Translations under genes and position numbers: made by a program
Shown here: positions 43,225-51,313 of the stretch, piece by piece
Layout of the letters: each line of letters starts with the position of its first letter
How positions within the stretch are numbered: the stretch's first letter is position 1
The notes under the pieces: model-generated
Databases searched by the model: none
Told to the model about the DNA's origin: nothing
Seen by the model: only the letters and a program-made list of their open reading frames with translations
Assembly (NCBI GenBank): GCA_947168395.1
Contig: CAMVLT010000010.1
Span: 1-64,000, forward strand
Length of the DNA: 64,000 nucleotides
Reading direction: 5' to 3'
Source: an uncultured Prevotellaceae bacterium
Lineage (GTDB): Bacteria; Bacteroidota; Bacteroidia; Bacteroidales; Bacteroidaceae

Positions 43225-43818
43225 CGAAATATTTATCATTTTCCGCCATTTTATGTAACCAAAAATTGCAATGATGACATAAAGAGCGTAAAGACTGGCC
43301 TTGAAGGGGATGTCCTTGTAGAAATAGAGCACTGAAGTGACCACGTCGACTACAATCCAGATGAACCACTGCTCCAGGTACTTATGAGCCAAAGCCCAGA
43401 TACCGACAATGCTTAGCGCCGTGGTGAACGAGTCGGCCAACGGCACGTTAGAATTGGTGAACGTAACCAGAAGCCAATAGATGGCGGCCCAGATGGTGGC
43501 GATGATGAGCAGCCCCACTCCCAACCTCTCCCTGTTGAGAGAGGGGAGCAATGACTTAATCCCCCCTCCCTCAACGGAGAGGGGTTGGGGGTGGGTTTTC
43601 CACTTCCAATAGCCATACACCGTCATCGTCAGGTAGTAGAACTCCATGCCACAGTCGGCATAGAGTCCTTTCTGGTAGTAGAGCACGATACCGAGGGCCT
43701 GCATGGCGAAGCCTACTGCCCACATCCAAATACTAGCCCTATATTCCAGGAGAATGTAGGCCAGGCCGAGGACAGTAGTAACGATGTCGAGCCAATGAGA
43801 TGTAAGAAACTCTGTCAT
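43222..43818 (-). CDS. pnuT: PnuC-family thiamine transporter with an inserted palindromic repeat
   Basis: A 198-residue inner-membrane protein of the PnuC family (MTEFLTSHWLDIVTTVLGLA; WMWAVGFAMQALGIVLYYQKGLYADCGMEFYYLTMTVYGYW). With a TPP riboswitch and a TonB receptor upstream, thiamine is the likely cargo (PnuT). After YGYWKWK the chain is interrupted by about 28 residues, THPQPLSVEGGGIKSLLPSL plus NRERLGVG, before the next helix (LLIIATIWAAIYWLLV). That stretch is encoded by two class B palindromic units (43511-43597) and is unlike the usual short loop. The frame is preserved. It begins 10 bases after the receptor gene. Confidence 0.87.
   Translation of the reverse strand: MTEFLTSHWLDIVTTVLGLAYILLEYRASIWMWAVGFAMQALGIVLYYQKGLYADCGMEFYYLTMTVYGYWKWKTHPQPLSVEGGGIKSLLPSLNRERLGVGLLIIATIWAAIYWLLVTFTNSNVPLADSFTTALSIVGIWALAHKYLEQWFIWIVVDVVTSVLYFYKDIPFKASLYALYVIIAIFGYIKWRKMINIS
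43511..43597. repeat. Class B palindromic repeats inside pnuT
   Basis: Two facing palindromic units (ctctccctgttgagagag and ccctccctcaacggagaggg) in frame within a loop of the transporter. Confidence 0.8.
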
Positions 43819-43828
43819 AATTCTATAA

Positions 43829-46222
43829 TCAGAACCGTAACGTCAGGCTACCCATCATGTTGAAACCTGCCATCGGAATGAAGCCTATCTGGTAGTAACG
43901 ATTGTCGTTGGGGTGGCCATAGCTATCGCAGATGGCGGAGTAGACCCAGCCGTTGGCGGCATAGCGACGGTTGAAGATGTTGTTGAAGTTCAGGCCGAAG
44001 ATCATCTCTTTGAACAATGAACGTTGAACATTGAACATTGCAGGCTTCACCGTATAATTCAGCGAAATGTCGGAAGCTGAGTAGCAGGGCAGTGAGCGGT
44101 CGGCACTCTCGGTGTTGTCGAGATACTGGCGGCTAACGAAGTTAGTGTGCCAGGTGGCAGACAGTCCCTTCCAGTGCAGATTGGCAAAGCCATTGAGGAT
44201 GGTAGAGGGGCTGAAGGCCAGTGTGGAGTTGTCGTAGTGAATAGTCTGCGAACCGTTGTCCCAATCCTCGACCACCTCGTCGAAGTTCTTGATTTTGTTC
44301 TGGCTCAGGGCGGCATTGCCTTCGAGAGTCAACCACGGGGTAATGTCGATGCCGGCCTGCAGTTCTATACCCAAACGGTAAGAATCCTTGATGTTGGTGG
44401 TCAGGTTCTCGCCGATGTCGCTCAGCAGACCCGTCTGCACGAACTGGTCCTTATAGTCCATATAATAAAGGTTCACGCCCGCGCGAAAGAAGTCGTTGTT
44501 GAAGGTGTAGCCCACCTCGTAGTCCATCAGCGATTCTGCCGACGGGGCCGGATAGGAGCCGTTGTCCGTATAATTGTTACGCTCCGGCTCGCGATGACTC
44601 ATGGCGACGGAGCCGTAGACGCGGTGACCACTCATCGTCCACGAGAAACCAGCCTTGGGGTTCAGGAAGTCGTACTTCTTGTCGATATCAAGGTACTGGT
44701 TGTGAAAATGACTGTCCTCCTCATAGAATTTGTCGTTGTAGCCATCGGTCTTGTAGCCCACATGGCGGTACTGAATGTCGCCGAACACATCCCACTGCTC
44801 CGTCAGATGGTAGGCGGCCTTCACGAAGGCACTGCCATCGAGCTTGTGGGCGTCAGAGTCGTAATAGGTATAGTCGCCGTTGGCCAAATACTTCTGGCGC
44901 ACGTCGCTATTGGCGATGTAGTTGATACGCCCGAAGTGGTTGCCGTCGAAGTTTTGGAGTGAGAGGCCGCCGAGAATGTCCCATGACTCGTCCTTGTAGT
45001 TCATATTCCAAACGAGACCATAAGTATGCTGCGTCACGCCTTTCTTACGCACGAAGTCGGACCTCTTGATGAAATTACCCTCAGCATCGTTGACGGTCAG
45101 GCCGAATTTCGACAACTTGTTGTTCGGACGAAACTCCTCGTAGTAGCCATAACCGTAAGTGTAGTGCAACGAGGCCGTGGTGCTCCAATGGTCGTTCAGC
45201 GTCCAGGCAATCGACAGGATGTTATGGTTCTGCCAGAAGTTGTCGGTTGTCTTGTCCCAGAAGGAGCCATCGGTCATTCTGTAGCGGTTGGTCATGTAGT
45301 TGCCATCGGCATCCTTGGCGAAGTTGCCGTCCGCATCGTAGGCCAGTGTCTCGTAGAGCGTATTGTACTTGCCGAGGCCAGCCTCCCACATATCCTTATA
45401 GGTCTTGATGCCCGTCATCACACCGTAGGTTCCGTCCATCAGGCTCAGGTCGTTATCGCCGGCGGTGACACCGTTCCAAGCCTGGCCGGTACGCTCGAAG
45501 TTGCCGATGTTCTTGTAGCGGACAGCAACGTCGTCGCCCAACCAGCTGATGCCGCCATAGTAGGAGCCGCTGCGGCCGCTGGTACCATGTACGAAACCGT
45601 CGGTTGTTGTCTGGCGGTAGGCTCCGTCCACAATCCAGTGGTTCCAAAGCAAGCCAGAAGAGAAGTTGCCGCCGAAGTTCAGCGTATTGAAAGAGCCGTA
45701 GCTGGCACTTACCTCAATGCCCGGCGTCTGCTGGGGTGTAGCCGTCTGCAGAGCCACCGTACCGCCGAAGGCACCGTCGCCATTGGTCGATGTGCCTACA
45801 CCGCGCTGTATCTGGACGCTGCCCAACAGCGAACCGTAGCCATTCATATTAGCCCAGAACACACACTGGTCCTCGGGCGAATTAAGAGGCACACCATCGA
45901 GTGTAACGTTGATACGTGAATCACCGGCACCACGAATACGCATATATGTCGTTCCCGTTCCCACACCGTTTTCGCTCCATGCCACGACACCAGGTGACTG
46001 CGAGAAAAGGAAGGGCAGTTCGCGTCCCGTCTTCGAGAAATCGCTCAACTGCTTCTTCTTAATGTTGCTCACGGCAAACGGTGCATTTTTCTGCGCCCTT
46101 ACGCCGCTGACCACCACCTCAGACAATTTCTCTACCTTTGTTGAATCATAGTGCCATTTTTCCTGTGCACCTGCTGCCACCGCTACGGTCAAGCCCACGG
46201 TCAGCAAAACAATCTTTCTCAT
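43829..46222 (-). CDS. TonB-dependent outer-membrane receptor, thiamine type
   Basis: A 797-residue receptor with a signal peptide, an N-terminal plug (VEKLSEVVVSGVRAQKNAPF; LSDFSKTGRELPFLFSQSPG; MRIRGAGDSRINVTLDGVPL) and a 22-strand-type barrel ending in aromatic F (GSLTLRF). The TPP riboswitch in its leader makes thiamine or a phosphate ester the probable ligand. It lacks the SusC N-terminal carboxypeptidase-like extension. Near residue 725 the segment AMFNVQRSLF, encoded by a class A micro-repeat (44011-44042), lies between two late barrel strands. pnuT follows after 10 bases. Confidence 0.92.
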   Translation of the reverse strand: MRKIVLLTVGLTVAVAAGAQEKWHYDSTKVEKLSEVVVSGVRAQKNAPFAVSNIKKKQLSDFSKTGRELPFLFSQSPGVVAWSENGVGTGTTYMRIRGAGDSRINVTLDGVPLNSPEDQCVFWANMNGYGSLLGSVQIQRGVGTSTNGDGAFGGTVALQTATPQQTPGIEVSASYGSFNTLNFGGNFSSGLLWNHWIVDGAYRQTTTDGFVHGTSGRSGSYYGGISWLGDDVAVRYKNIGNFERTGQAWNGVTAGDNDLSLMDGTYGVMTGIKTYKDMWEAGLGKYNTLYETLAYDADGNFAKDADGNYMTNRYRMTDGSFWDKTTDNFWQNHNILSIAWTLNDHWSTTASLHYTYGYGYYEEFRPNNKLSKFGLTVNDAEGNFIKRSDFVRKKGVTQHTYGLVWNMNYKDESWDILGGLSLQNFDGNHFGRINYIANSDVRQKYLANGDYTYYDSDAHKLDGSAFVKAAYHLTEQWDVFGDIQYRHVGYKTDGYNDKFYEEDSHFHNQYLDIDKKYDFLNPKAGFSWTMSGHRVYGSVAMSHREPERNNYTDNGSYPAPSAESLMDYEVGYTFNNDFFRAGVNLYYMDYKDQFVQTGLLSDIGENLTTNIKDSYRLGIELQAGIDITPWLTLEGNAALSQNKIKNFDEVVEDWDNGSQTIHYDNSTLAFSPSTILNGFANLHWKGLSATWHTNFVSRQYLDNTESADRSLPCYSASDISLNYTVKPAMFNVQRSLFKEMIFGLNFNNIFNRRYAANGWVYSAICDSYGHPNDNRYYQIGFIPMAGFNMMGSLTLRF
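44011..44042. repeat. Class A micro-repeat inside the TonB receptor gene
   Basis: ttgaacaatgaacgttgaac followed by attgaacattgc, read in frame as AMFNVQRSLF. Confidence 0.75.
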
Positions 46223-46282
46223 ACTTTTGTTGTTACCTTTAATTAATAAATAATGTAAAGGGGAGTCCTGTGATAAAACTAC

Positions 46283-46362
46283 TATCCATCCCTACGTCGG
46301 CATTGTCCGAATCAGGTTTAGAGGGTATCATCTCAGCCCACAACCGTGAGCACCCCTTGAAT
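46283..46362 (-). promoter_or_regulatory. TPP riboswitch (THI box)
   Basis: Read on the minus strand: GGGGTGCTC, then GGCTGAGATGATACCC, then ACCTGATTCGGACAATGCCG and ACGTAGGGA, the conserved order of the thiamine pyrophosphate aptamer (pyrimidine-sensing CTGAGA and pyrophosphate-sensing helix ending GTAGGGA). It lies about 60 bases before the receptor ATG. High TPP should lower expression of the receptor and pnuT. Confidence 0.95.
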
Positions 46363-46371
46363 TTGTGGGTG

Positions 46372-46403
46372 CAAAGGTACGAAAAAAAAGAGAACCCCGC
46401 AAG
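46372..46403 (-). promoter_or_regulatory. Promoter of the thiamine operon
   Basis: TACCTTTG (46372-46379) with CTTG (3 of 4 to TTTG) exactly 20 bases upstream, just before the riboswitch. Confidence 0.65.
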
Positions 46404-46434
46404 GATTCTCCCGTTTATTTTGCTGTTTCTCCTT

Positions 46435-46463
46435 TCCTGAGACTCCTGAGACTAATGGCCCCG
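46435..46463. repeat. Class C micro-repeat at the end of the HTCS gene
   Basis: cctgagactcctgagactaa followed by tggcc overlaps the last codons and stop of the HTCS gene. Confidence 0.55.
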
Positions 46464-49400
46464 TCCATTTTTCCACTCCGTCGGTTTGATGCCGAACTGT
46501 TTGGAGAAACACTTGGTGAAGTACGACGGGCTGGAGAATCCCACGCGGTAGCACACTTCACTAACGCTTAGATTCGTCTCACGCAACAGTTGGGCAGCCC
46601 GCTTCAGGCGCACTATCTGAATCATCTCGTTGGGCGTCACGTCGGCCAACGTCTTGATTTTGGCAAACAAACCACTACGCGAGATGGCTAACTGCTCGGC
46701 CAGGAAGTTGACGTTCAGGTCAGGATTATCAAAGTTCTGCTGTATAAGGTCGTTCATGCGGCTCAGGAAGTCGTTGTCCGTCGGGTTGTTGGCAATCTCA
46801 GTCACCGGTTCCAGCGGTTCGTGGCTGAAACGCTCGCGTAACCGATGGCGCATCTCCAACGTATTGCGGATGATACCCTCCAAATACTGGATGGAGAAAG
46901 GCTTTTCCACGTAGGCATCGGCACCTACATCCATACCTTCTACCTTCGCCTCATCGTCGGTCTTGGCGGTAAGCATGATAAATGGTATGTGGCTCGTGTC
47001 GGCATTCTGGCGCACCCGCCGACACAGCTCGGCACCGTCCATGCGAGGCATCATCCAATCGCTGACTATCAGGCTCACCTCATGCTGCGCAAGCTTGTCG
47101 AGGGCCTCCAACCCGTCATGGGCGGTCAACACGTTGTAACGTCCGTTGAAGTGGGAAGCAATGTAGTCGAGCATATCCTGCTGGTCGTCGACAAGGAGAA
47201 GACCTTCCCCCGACCCCTCCTTATTTAGGGAGGGGAGGGCGGGTTCATGAGACTGCTTTATCGGTAGCACCACCGTGAACTTACTGCCTTGGCCTACCTC
47301 GCTCTCCACGCTGATGGTGCCGCCATGCTGGCTGACGATGTTGCGCACTATCGACAGGCCGATACCTGTACCAGGTTTGTTGTCGGCAGCTTGATAGAAA
47401 GGCTGGAAGATGCGCTCGCGATCCTGCTCGATGATGCCGATGCCATCGTCCTCCACCTCAATGCGGAAGTTACCTGTACCTGCCTCCTCGAAGCAGCGCA
47501 CACTGACGCGGCTCTTTGTGTACTTGTTGGCATTGCTCAGCAGGTTGCTCACCACCTTGGTCAAAGCCTCAGCATCGACGATGGCCGTAAAGTACTCGTC
47601 AGGATAATCGACGGTAAACTGTCGCCCGCCCTGCTGGAATGTCGGGGCGAAGCGTTCGCAGACGTTGTGCATCAGCTGGCAGATGTTGTGCGGAGCAAAG
47701 TGCATAGGCATGTCTTTCTGCTCCACCTTACGGAAATCCAACAGCTGGTTCACCAACTCCAACAGCCGATGGGCGTTGCGGTCAATCATCTGTAATTCCC
47801 CACTCTCGACTTTTAGCTTCTTCTTCAATTCTTCCAGCGGTCCGATGATGAGCGTTACCGGCGTCCGTATCTCATGGGCAATCATTGTAAAGAAACTGAG
47901 ACGGGCCTCACGGGCTTCCTGCTCCTTGGCTTCCGACAGACGCCGTATCTCCTCCTGATGGCGATGCTCGGCACGGTGAAGACGAAGCCGGACATAGTAC
48001 CAGATGGCTCCTAATAACAAGAATAGGTACACAAGCCTGGCCGGCAACGACCACCAAAATGGCGGGCTGATGACAATGCTGACGGTGGCCTCTTGCTCCG
48101 ACCACTGGCCGTCGTTGTTCGTTGCCTTCACCCGAAAGGTATAGCTGCCCGGCGGCAGGTTTGTATAGGTGGCTTTCGTCTGCGAACCCACGTAGTTCCA
48201 GTCGCGGTCGAAACCATCCAAACGGTAGGCATACTGGTTTTTCGATGGCGACACATAGCTCAGTGCCGCATAGCGGAGGCTGAACATACGATCACTATAG
48301 CTCAACTCCAGCTTCCCGCCATAGGGCAGCGCCTCAGCCATCAGCTCATCGCCCACCGCCACCGTCTGGTTGAACACCTCCAACCCCGTGATATAGACCT
48401 TCGGCAGTAGTTTGTTGGTATGGATATTGGCAGGCAGGAAGCGGCTATAGCCACCTGCCGTGCCGAAATAGATGTAACCACGGGAGTCGCGGAAGCCCGC
48501 ATCGGGCTGGAACTGCGTACCGACGAGACCGTCTTCGCGGGTAAACATAGAGTGGTCTATTATTCCCTGTTCATTATTCATCAGGCTCGAAGCGCCTCGG
48601 AACCTCAGCACGCCCTTCTCTGTTGCTAACCATAGTTCGTCACCATCAGCAGACTCCACGATGCTACTCACCTTGCCATCGAACACCCGGCGGAAGTTGT
48701 CGCTCTCAGGCCGGTAAAGGCACAGACCACTCTCTGTTGCTACCCACAAATGTCCGTCGCGGGTCGCAAACACGCAGTTCAGTTCCGTATCGTCCAACGA
48801 AGTGGCATCGCTGCCGTGCTGGTATTGCTTCCACGTTTTGTTGTCGTAGCGGTAGAGTCCGCCACCCTGGGTAGCAATCCAGAGTCGACCCTGACGGTCA
48901 GTAGTCATGCTGACGGCTACGCCCGCCAGTTCCTTGACGAGCACAAAGCGGTCATTGGCCTCATCGTAACGACAAAGACCAGTCATCGTCGCCACCCACA
49001 ACTGCTGCCTGTCGCGGTAGATGACGTAGCTGCTGTTATCGTGCAGTCCGTCATCAGTCGTGTAATGACGTATCGCCCCACTACCCGACAGCCGATAGAC
49101 ACCGCCAGCATAGGTACCCACCCACAGATAGTCACCGTCCTGCTGCAACGCATGGACATTCTCGTGAGCCATGACTGCCCGTCCAGGGTAGTCATGCTCT
49201 GCACCATCCACGATACAGCTCAGACCCGCATCGTCGCTGGCTATCCACAGACGGCCCGCTCCGTCCTCGCAGAACCGTGAGATGACATGTCCCGGCACAC
49301 GCTCAAACCTGTCCAACACGTCGTTCAAGTAGCAAACACCATCATAGAAAGTGCCTAACCAGAGGCCTCCCTCGTGGTCGCGCTCAATGGAGTACACAAA

Positions 49401-50009
49401 CTTCGGCGTGTCCCAGAGTGCCGTCTGCCCTGTCTGCATGTCGTAGGCCACCAAACCCTCGTCGCAGCCGATGAGGACGTAGCGCTGGTCGAATTCAAAC
49501 AGTTTGTGGATATGATGTCCCACTCCATCGCGCACAGGACTCAGAATCTGTTGGGGTGCCTTGTTGTCGGCCATCAGCATCAAGCCTTCCTCCCAGGTAC
49601 CCACCCACAACCGCCCGTCGTGAGTCTGCAGCCGGTCACCACGCCCCGTCTGATGTCCCTTCATTCCTTCCAACCGGCGGAAACGCTCTGTACGGGGCGA
49701 GAAGCTGAAGACACCACGTGCCGTGCTGAGTAGCAGGGAGTCGCCTTCGGCTGTGAGCGACATAACAAACTGGTCGATGCCGTTCTCGGGGATACGGAAC
49801 ACCCTGACCTGCACGCCATCGTAGCGGCACAAGCCCTTGTCGGTACCCAGCCAGATGAACCCCTGCCTGTCCTGCACGATGTTACGCACCGTGTTCGAAG
49901 GCAAACCATCCTCGGTCGTCAGCCGCCGCAGCGTCTGCCGTCCCTGTGCCCATGCTCCGGCAACAGCTATGAGCAACCCACAAAAAAGCACCACGATTCT
50001 TCGCTTCAT
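46452..50009 (-). CDS. Hybrid two-component system regulator (HTCS)
   Basis: About 1185 residues in one chain. A signal peptide (MKRRIVVLFCGLLIAVAGAW) is followed by a periplasmic double beta-propeller of Reg_prop repeats (about 25-535, recurring LWVGT/LWIAT), a Y_Y_Y domain (about 565-645), one helix (about 655-675), HisKA with FTMIAHEIRTP (His 712), a GHKL ATPase (NLLSNANKYTK, DDGIGI, GTGIGLSIV), a receiver (LIVSDWMMPRMDG phospho-Asp) and a C-terminal AraC-type DNA-binding domain ending in the SPSYFTKCFSKQFG block. Such proteins sense oligosaccharides and activate adjacent hydrolase genes. The linker before the receiver carries an inserted PALPSLNKEGSGEG from a class B unit. It is encoded directly after the peptidase/GH127 operon. 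The ATG at 50009 gives the signal peptide. Confidence 0.95.
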   Translation of the reverse strand: MKRRIVVLFCGLLIAVAGAWAQGRQTLRRLTTEDGLPSNTVRNIVQDRQGFIWLGTDKGLCRYDGVQVRVFRIPENGIDQFVMSLTAEGDSLLLSTARGVFSFSPRTERFRRLEGMKGHQTGRGDRLQTHDGRLWVGTWEEGLMLMADNKAPQQILSPVRDGVGHHIHKLFEFDQRYVLIGCDEGLVAYDMQTGQTALWDTPKFVYSIERDHEGGLWLGTFYDGVCYLNDVLDRFERVPGHVISRFCEDGAGRLWIASDDAGLSCIVDGAEHDYPGRAVMAHENVHALQQDGDYLWVGTYAGGVYRLSGSGAIRHYTTDDGLHDNSSYVIYRDRQQLWVATMTGLCRYDEANDRFVLVKELAGVAVSMTTDRQGRLWIATQGGGLYRYDNKTWKQYQHGSDATSLDDTELNCVFATRDGHLWVATESGLCLYRPESDNFRRVFDGKVSSIVESADGDELWLATEKGVLRFRGASSLMNNEQGIIDHSMFTREDGLVGTQFQPDAGFRDSRGYIYFGTAGGYSRFLPANIHTNKLLPKVYITGLEVFNQTVAVGDELMAEALPYGGKLELSYSDRMFSLRYAALSYVSPSKNQYAYRLDGFDRDWNYVGSQTKATYTNLPPGSYTFRVKATNNDGQWSEQEATVSIVISPPFWWSLPARLVYLFLLLGAIWYYVRLRLHRAEHRHQEEIRRLSEAKEQEAREARLSFFTMIAHEIRTPVTLIIGPLEELKKKLKVESGELQMIDRNAHRLLELVNQLLDFRKVEQKDMPMHFAPHNICQLMHNVCERFAPTFQQGGRQFTVDYPDEYFTAIVDAEALTKVVSNLLSNANKYTKSRVSVRCFEEAGTGNFRIEVEDDGIGIIEQDRERIFQPFYQAADNKPGTGIGLSIVRNIVSQHGGTISVESEVGQGSKFTVVLPIKQSHEPALPSLNKEGSGEGLLLVDDQQDMLDYIASHFNGRYNVLTAHDGLEALDKLAQHEVSLIVSDWMMPRMDGAELCRRVRQNADTSHIPFIMLTAKTDDEAKVEGMDVGADAYVEKPFSIQYLEGIIRNTLEMRHRLRERFSHEPLEPVTEIANNPTDNDFLSRMNDLIQQNFDNPDLNVNFLAEQLAISRSGLFAKIKTLADVTPNEMIQIVRLKRAAQLLRETNLSVSEVCYRVGFSSPSYFTKCFSKQFGIKPTEWKNGRGH
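47201..47243. repeat. Class B palindromic repeat inside the HTCS gene
   Basis: cccctccttatttagggagg stem in frame between the ATPase and receiver domains. Confidence 0.75.
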
Positions 50010-50013
50010 GGTG

Positions 50014-50021
50014 CAAATATA
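50014..50021 (-). promoter_or_regulatory. Putative -7 element TATATTTG of the HTCS gene
   Basis: TAnnTTTG ends four bases before the HTCS ATG. If used, the transcript would start at or near the start codon. Confidence 0.4.
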
Positions 50022-50043
50022 GTCATAATTCCGCAATTACGTA

Positions 50044-51288
50044 TCAGTTTGTAGAAGAAATTTTCAGTTCGTAGGGATAAGTAGGGTTGGGAGCTGGCTG
50101 GCTGCCATAACCACCCCATGAAAGCATCTGGTGTTCTTGTGGCGCCCCCATCACGATGAAATAGAGTTTCTTGAGCGTTGTACCCTTAGGAGTACGGAAG
50201 GTAGTGGCACCGATGGGGGAATAGATTTCACGGTCGTCGGTGGTGATACCGACAAAGCCGTAGCGAAGCTGGTGAAGGGCGGAAGGACGGATGGTGACTT
50301 TGGCAGTACGTCTGACCGGCAGTTCGATGGCGTTGAAGCCATAAGCTTCAGGAGCGTTCTTGGGACGCAGCCAATCGCCCTTCAACGTGTCCAGCTCAGT
50401 AGAAAAGGTACAAGCGTAGGGGCGTGTCTCTAAGCGAGCATGTTTGAAGTCGAAGTTCAGCAAGTGCTGGTAGCCCTGGAATATCTCGTCGTTGAACTGG
50501 TTCTGCGAGAGGCCGTACATCCGCTTATAAGTGATGACGGGGTCTTCGCCACGCTTGCCTTGCCGATAGAGTTCAGCTATGCTTTTCTTGCCATGCAAAT
50601 CACTCCACCACTGGATAACATAAGGCGAGTGGTAGATGTTCTCACCATCGAGATATGCCTTATGGGTCAGTTTTCGGAACGCCTCGAAGTGGTAGTTCTC
50701 GTCGCGCAGCCAGTTGGGGTTCACTTGCCAGAGCATCCACTGCGAGGTCATCTCATAGAAGCCAGTGCCGCCCCAGGCATCGCCTACACTGTCGGCAGGA
50801 ATCTGCAACTGGAACGAGTGTCCCAGTTCATGGGCCATGCAGTTCATCGTCTTGTCTTGTATGCGGTTGGGGGCCACCCAGAGTCCACCGATAAAATTGT
50901 CGTAGGTTCCACCGTAGGCTGTTCCGTCGAGGGAGTACATCACCATGACCATCATCTTGTAACGGTCGGCTTTAGAACCGGGACATGTAAATCCCAACGT
51001 ATCATGAAAGAAGGTGTAGAACGACTGGACACGTTCCATGAGCACTGAGAGGTTGAAGGCCATAGGCTTGCCTTCAAGCTGCGGAGGACTTTGCAGATCA
51101 TTGCCGAAGCCGCGTTCCCAGAAGAAGATGCAGTCGCGGGTCTCGGCCGAGCGCTTCCAGCACCACTTCGAGGTGTCGGCCTCGAGATTCATTGAGCGCA
51201 AGTCTTCGGGAATATAAACTTTTTTCTGTGCATGCAGGGGGCACAGACCAGCTAATGCCCCAATAATCAATAATACTGCCTTTTTCAT
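50044..51288 (-). CDS. Secreted HExxH metallopeptidase-like protein, DUF6055-like (short)
   Basis: A 414-residue exported protein (signal MKKAVLLIIGALAGLCPLHA). A zinc-peptidase motif AHELGHSFQLQ lies at residues 152-162 (His 153, Glu 154, His 157). It is paralogous to the first half of the 725-residue protein two genes upstream: both open QK-VYIP, carry a DxxxxFW segment (CIFFWERGFGN / VIVFWDKYYGN), a YKVMV block, YGG-D and the AHE-GHSF site. I believe these belong to DUF6055, whose members I have not seen characterised. The third metal ligand is not obvious. It is the last hydrolase gene of the operon before the HTCS. Confidence 0.7.
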   Translation of the reverse strand: MKKAVLLIIGALAGLCPLHAQKKVYIPEDLRSMNLEADTSKWCWKRSAETRDCIFFWERGFGNDLQSPPQLEGKPMAFNLSVLMERVQSFYTFFHDTLGFTCPGSKADRYKMMVMVMYSLDGTAYGGTYDNFIGGLWVAPNRIQDKTMNCMAHELGHSFQLQIPADSVGDAWGGTGFYEMTSQWMLWQVNPNWLRDENYHFEAFRKLTHKAYLDGENIYHSPYVIQWWSDLHGKKSIAELYRQGKRGEDPVITYKRMYGLSQNQFNDEIFQGYQHLLNFDFKHARLETRPYACTFSTELDTLKGDWLRPKNAPEAYGFNAIELPVRRTAKVTIRPSALHQLRYGFVGITTDDREIYSPIGATTFRTPKGTTLKKLYFIVMGAPQEHQMLSWGGYGSQPAPNPTYPYELKISSTN

Positions 51289-51313
51289 TTCTTTATCTTG
51301 GTGTTGATTTCAT

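Noticed and set aside
46262..46385. Cobalamin riboswitch as controller of the TonB receptor
   Set aside because: The order CTGAGA, ACCTGAT, GTAGGGA is that of the TPP aptamer and the next gene is a PnuC-family transporter.
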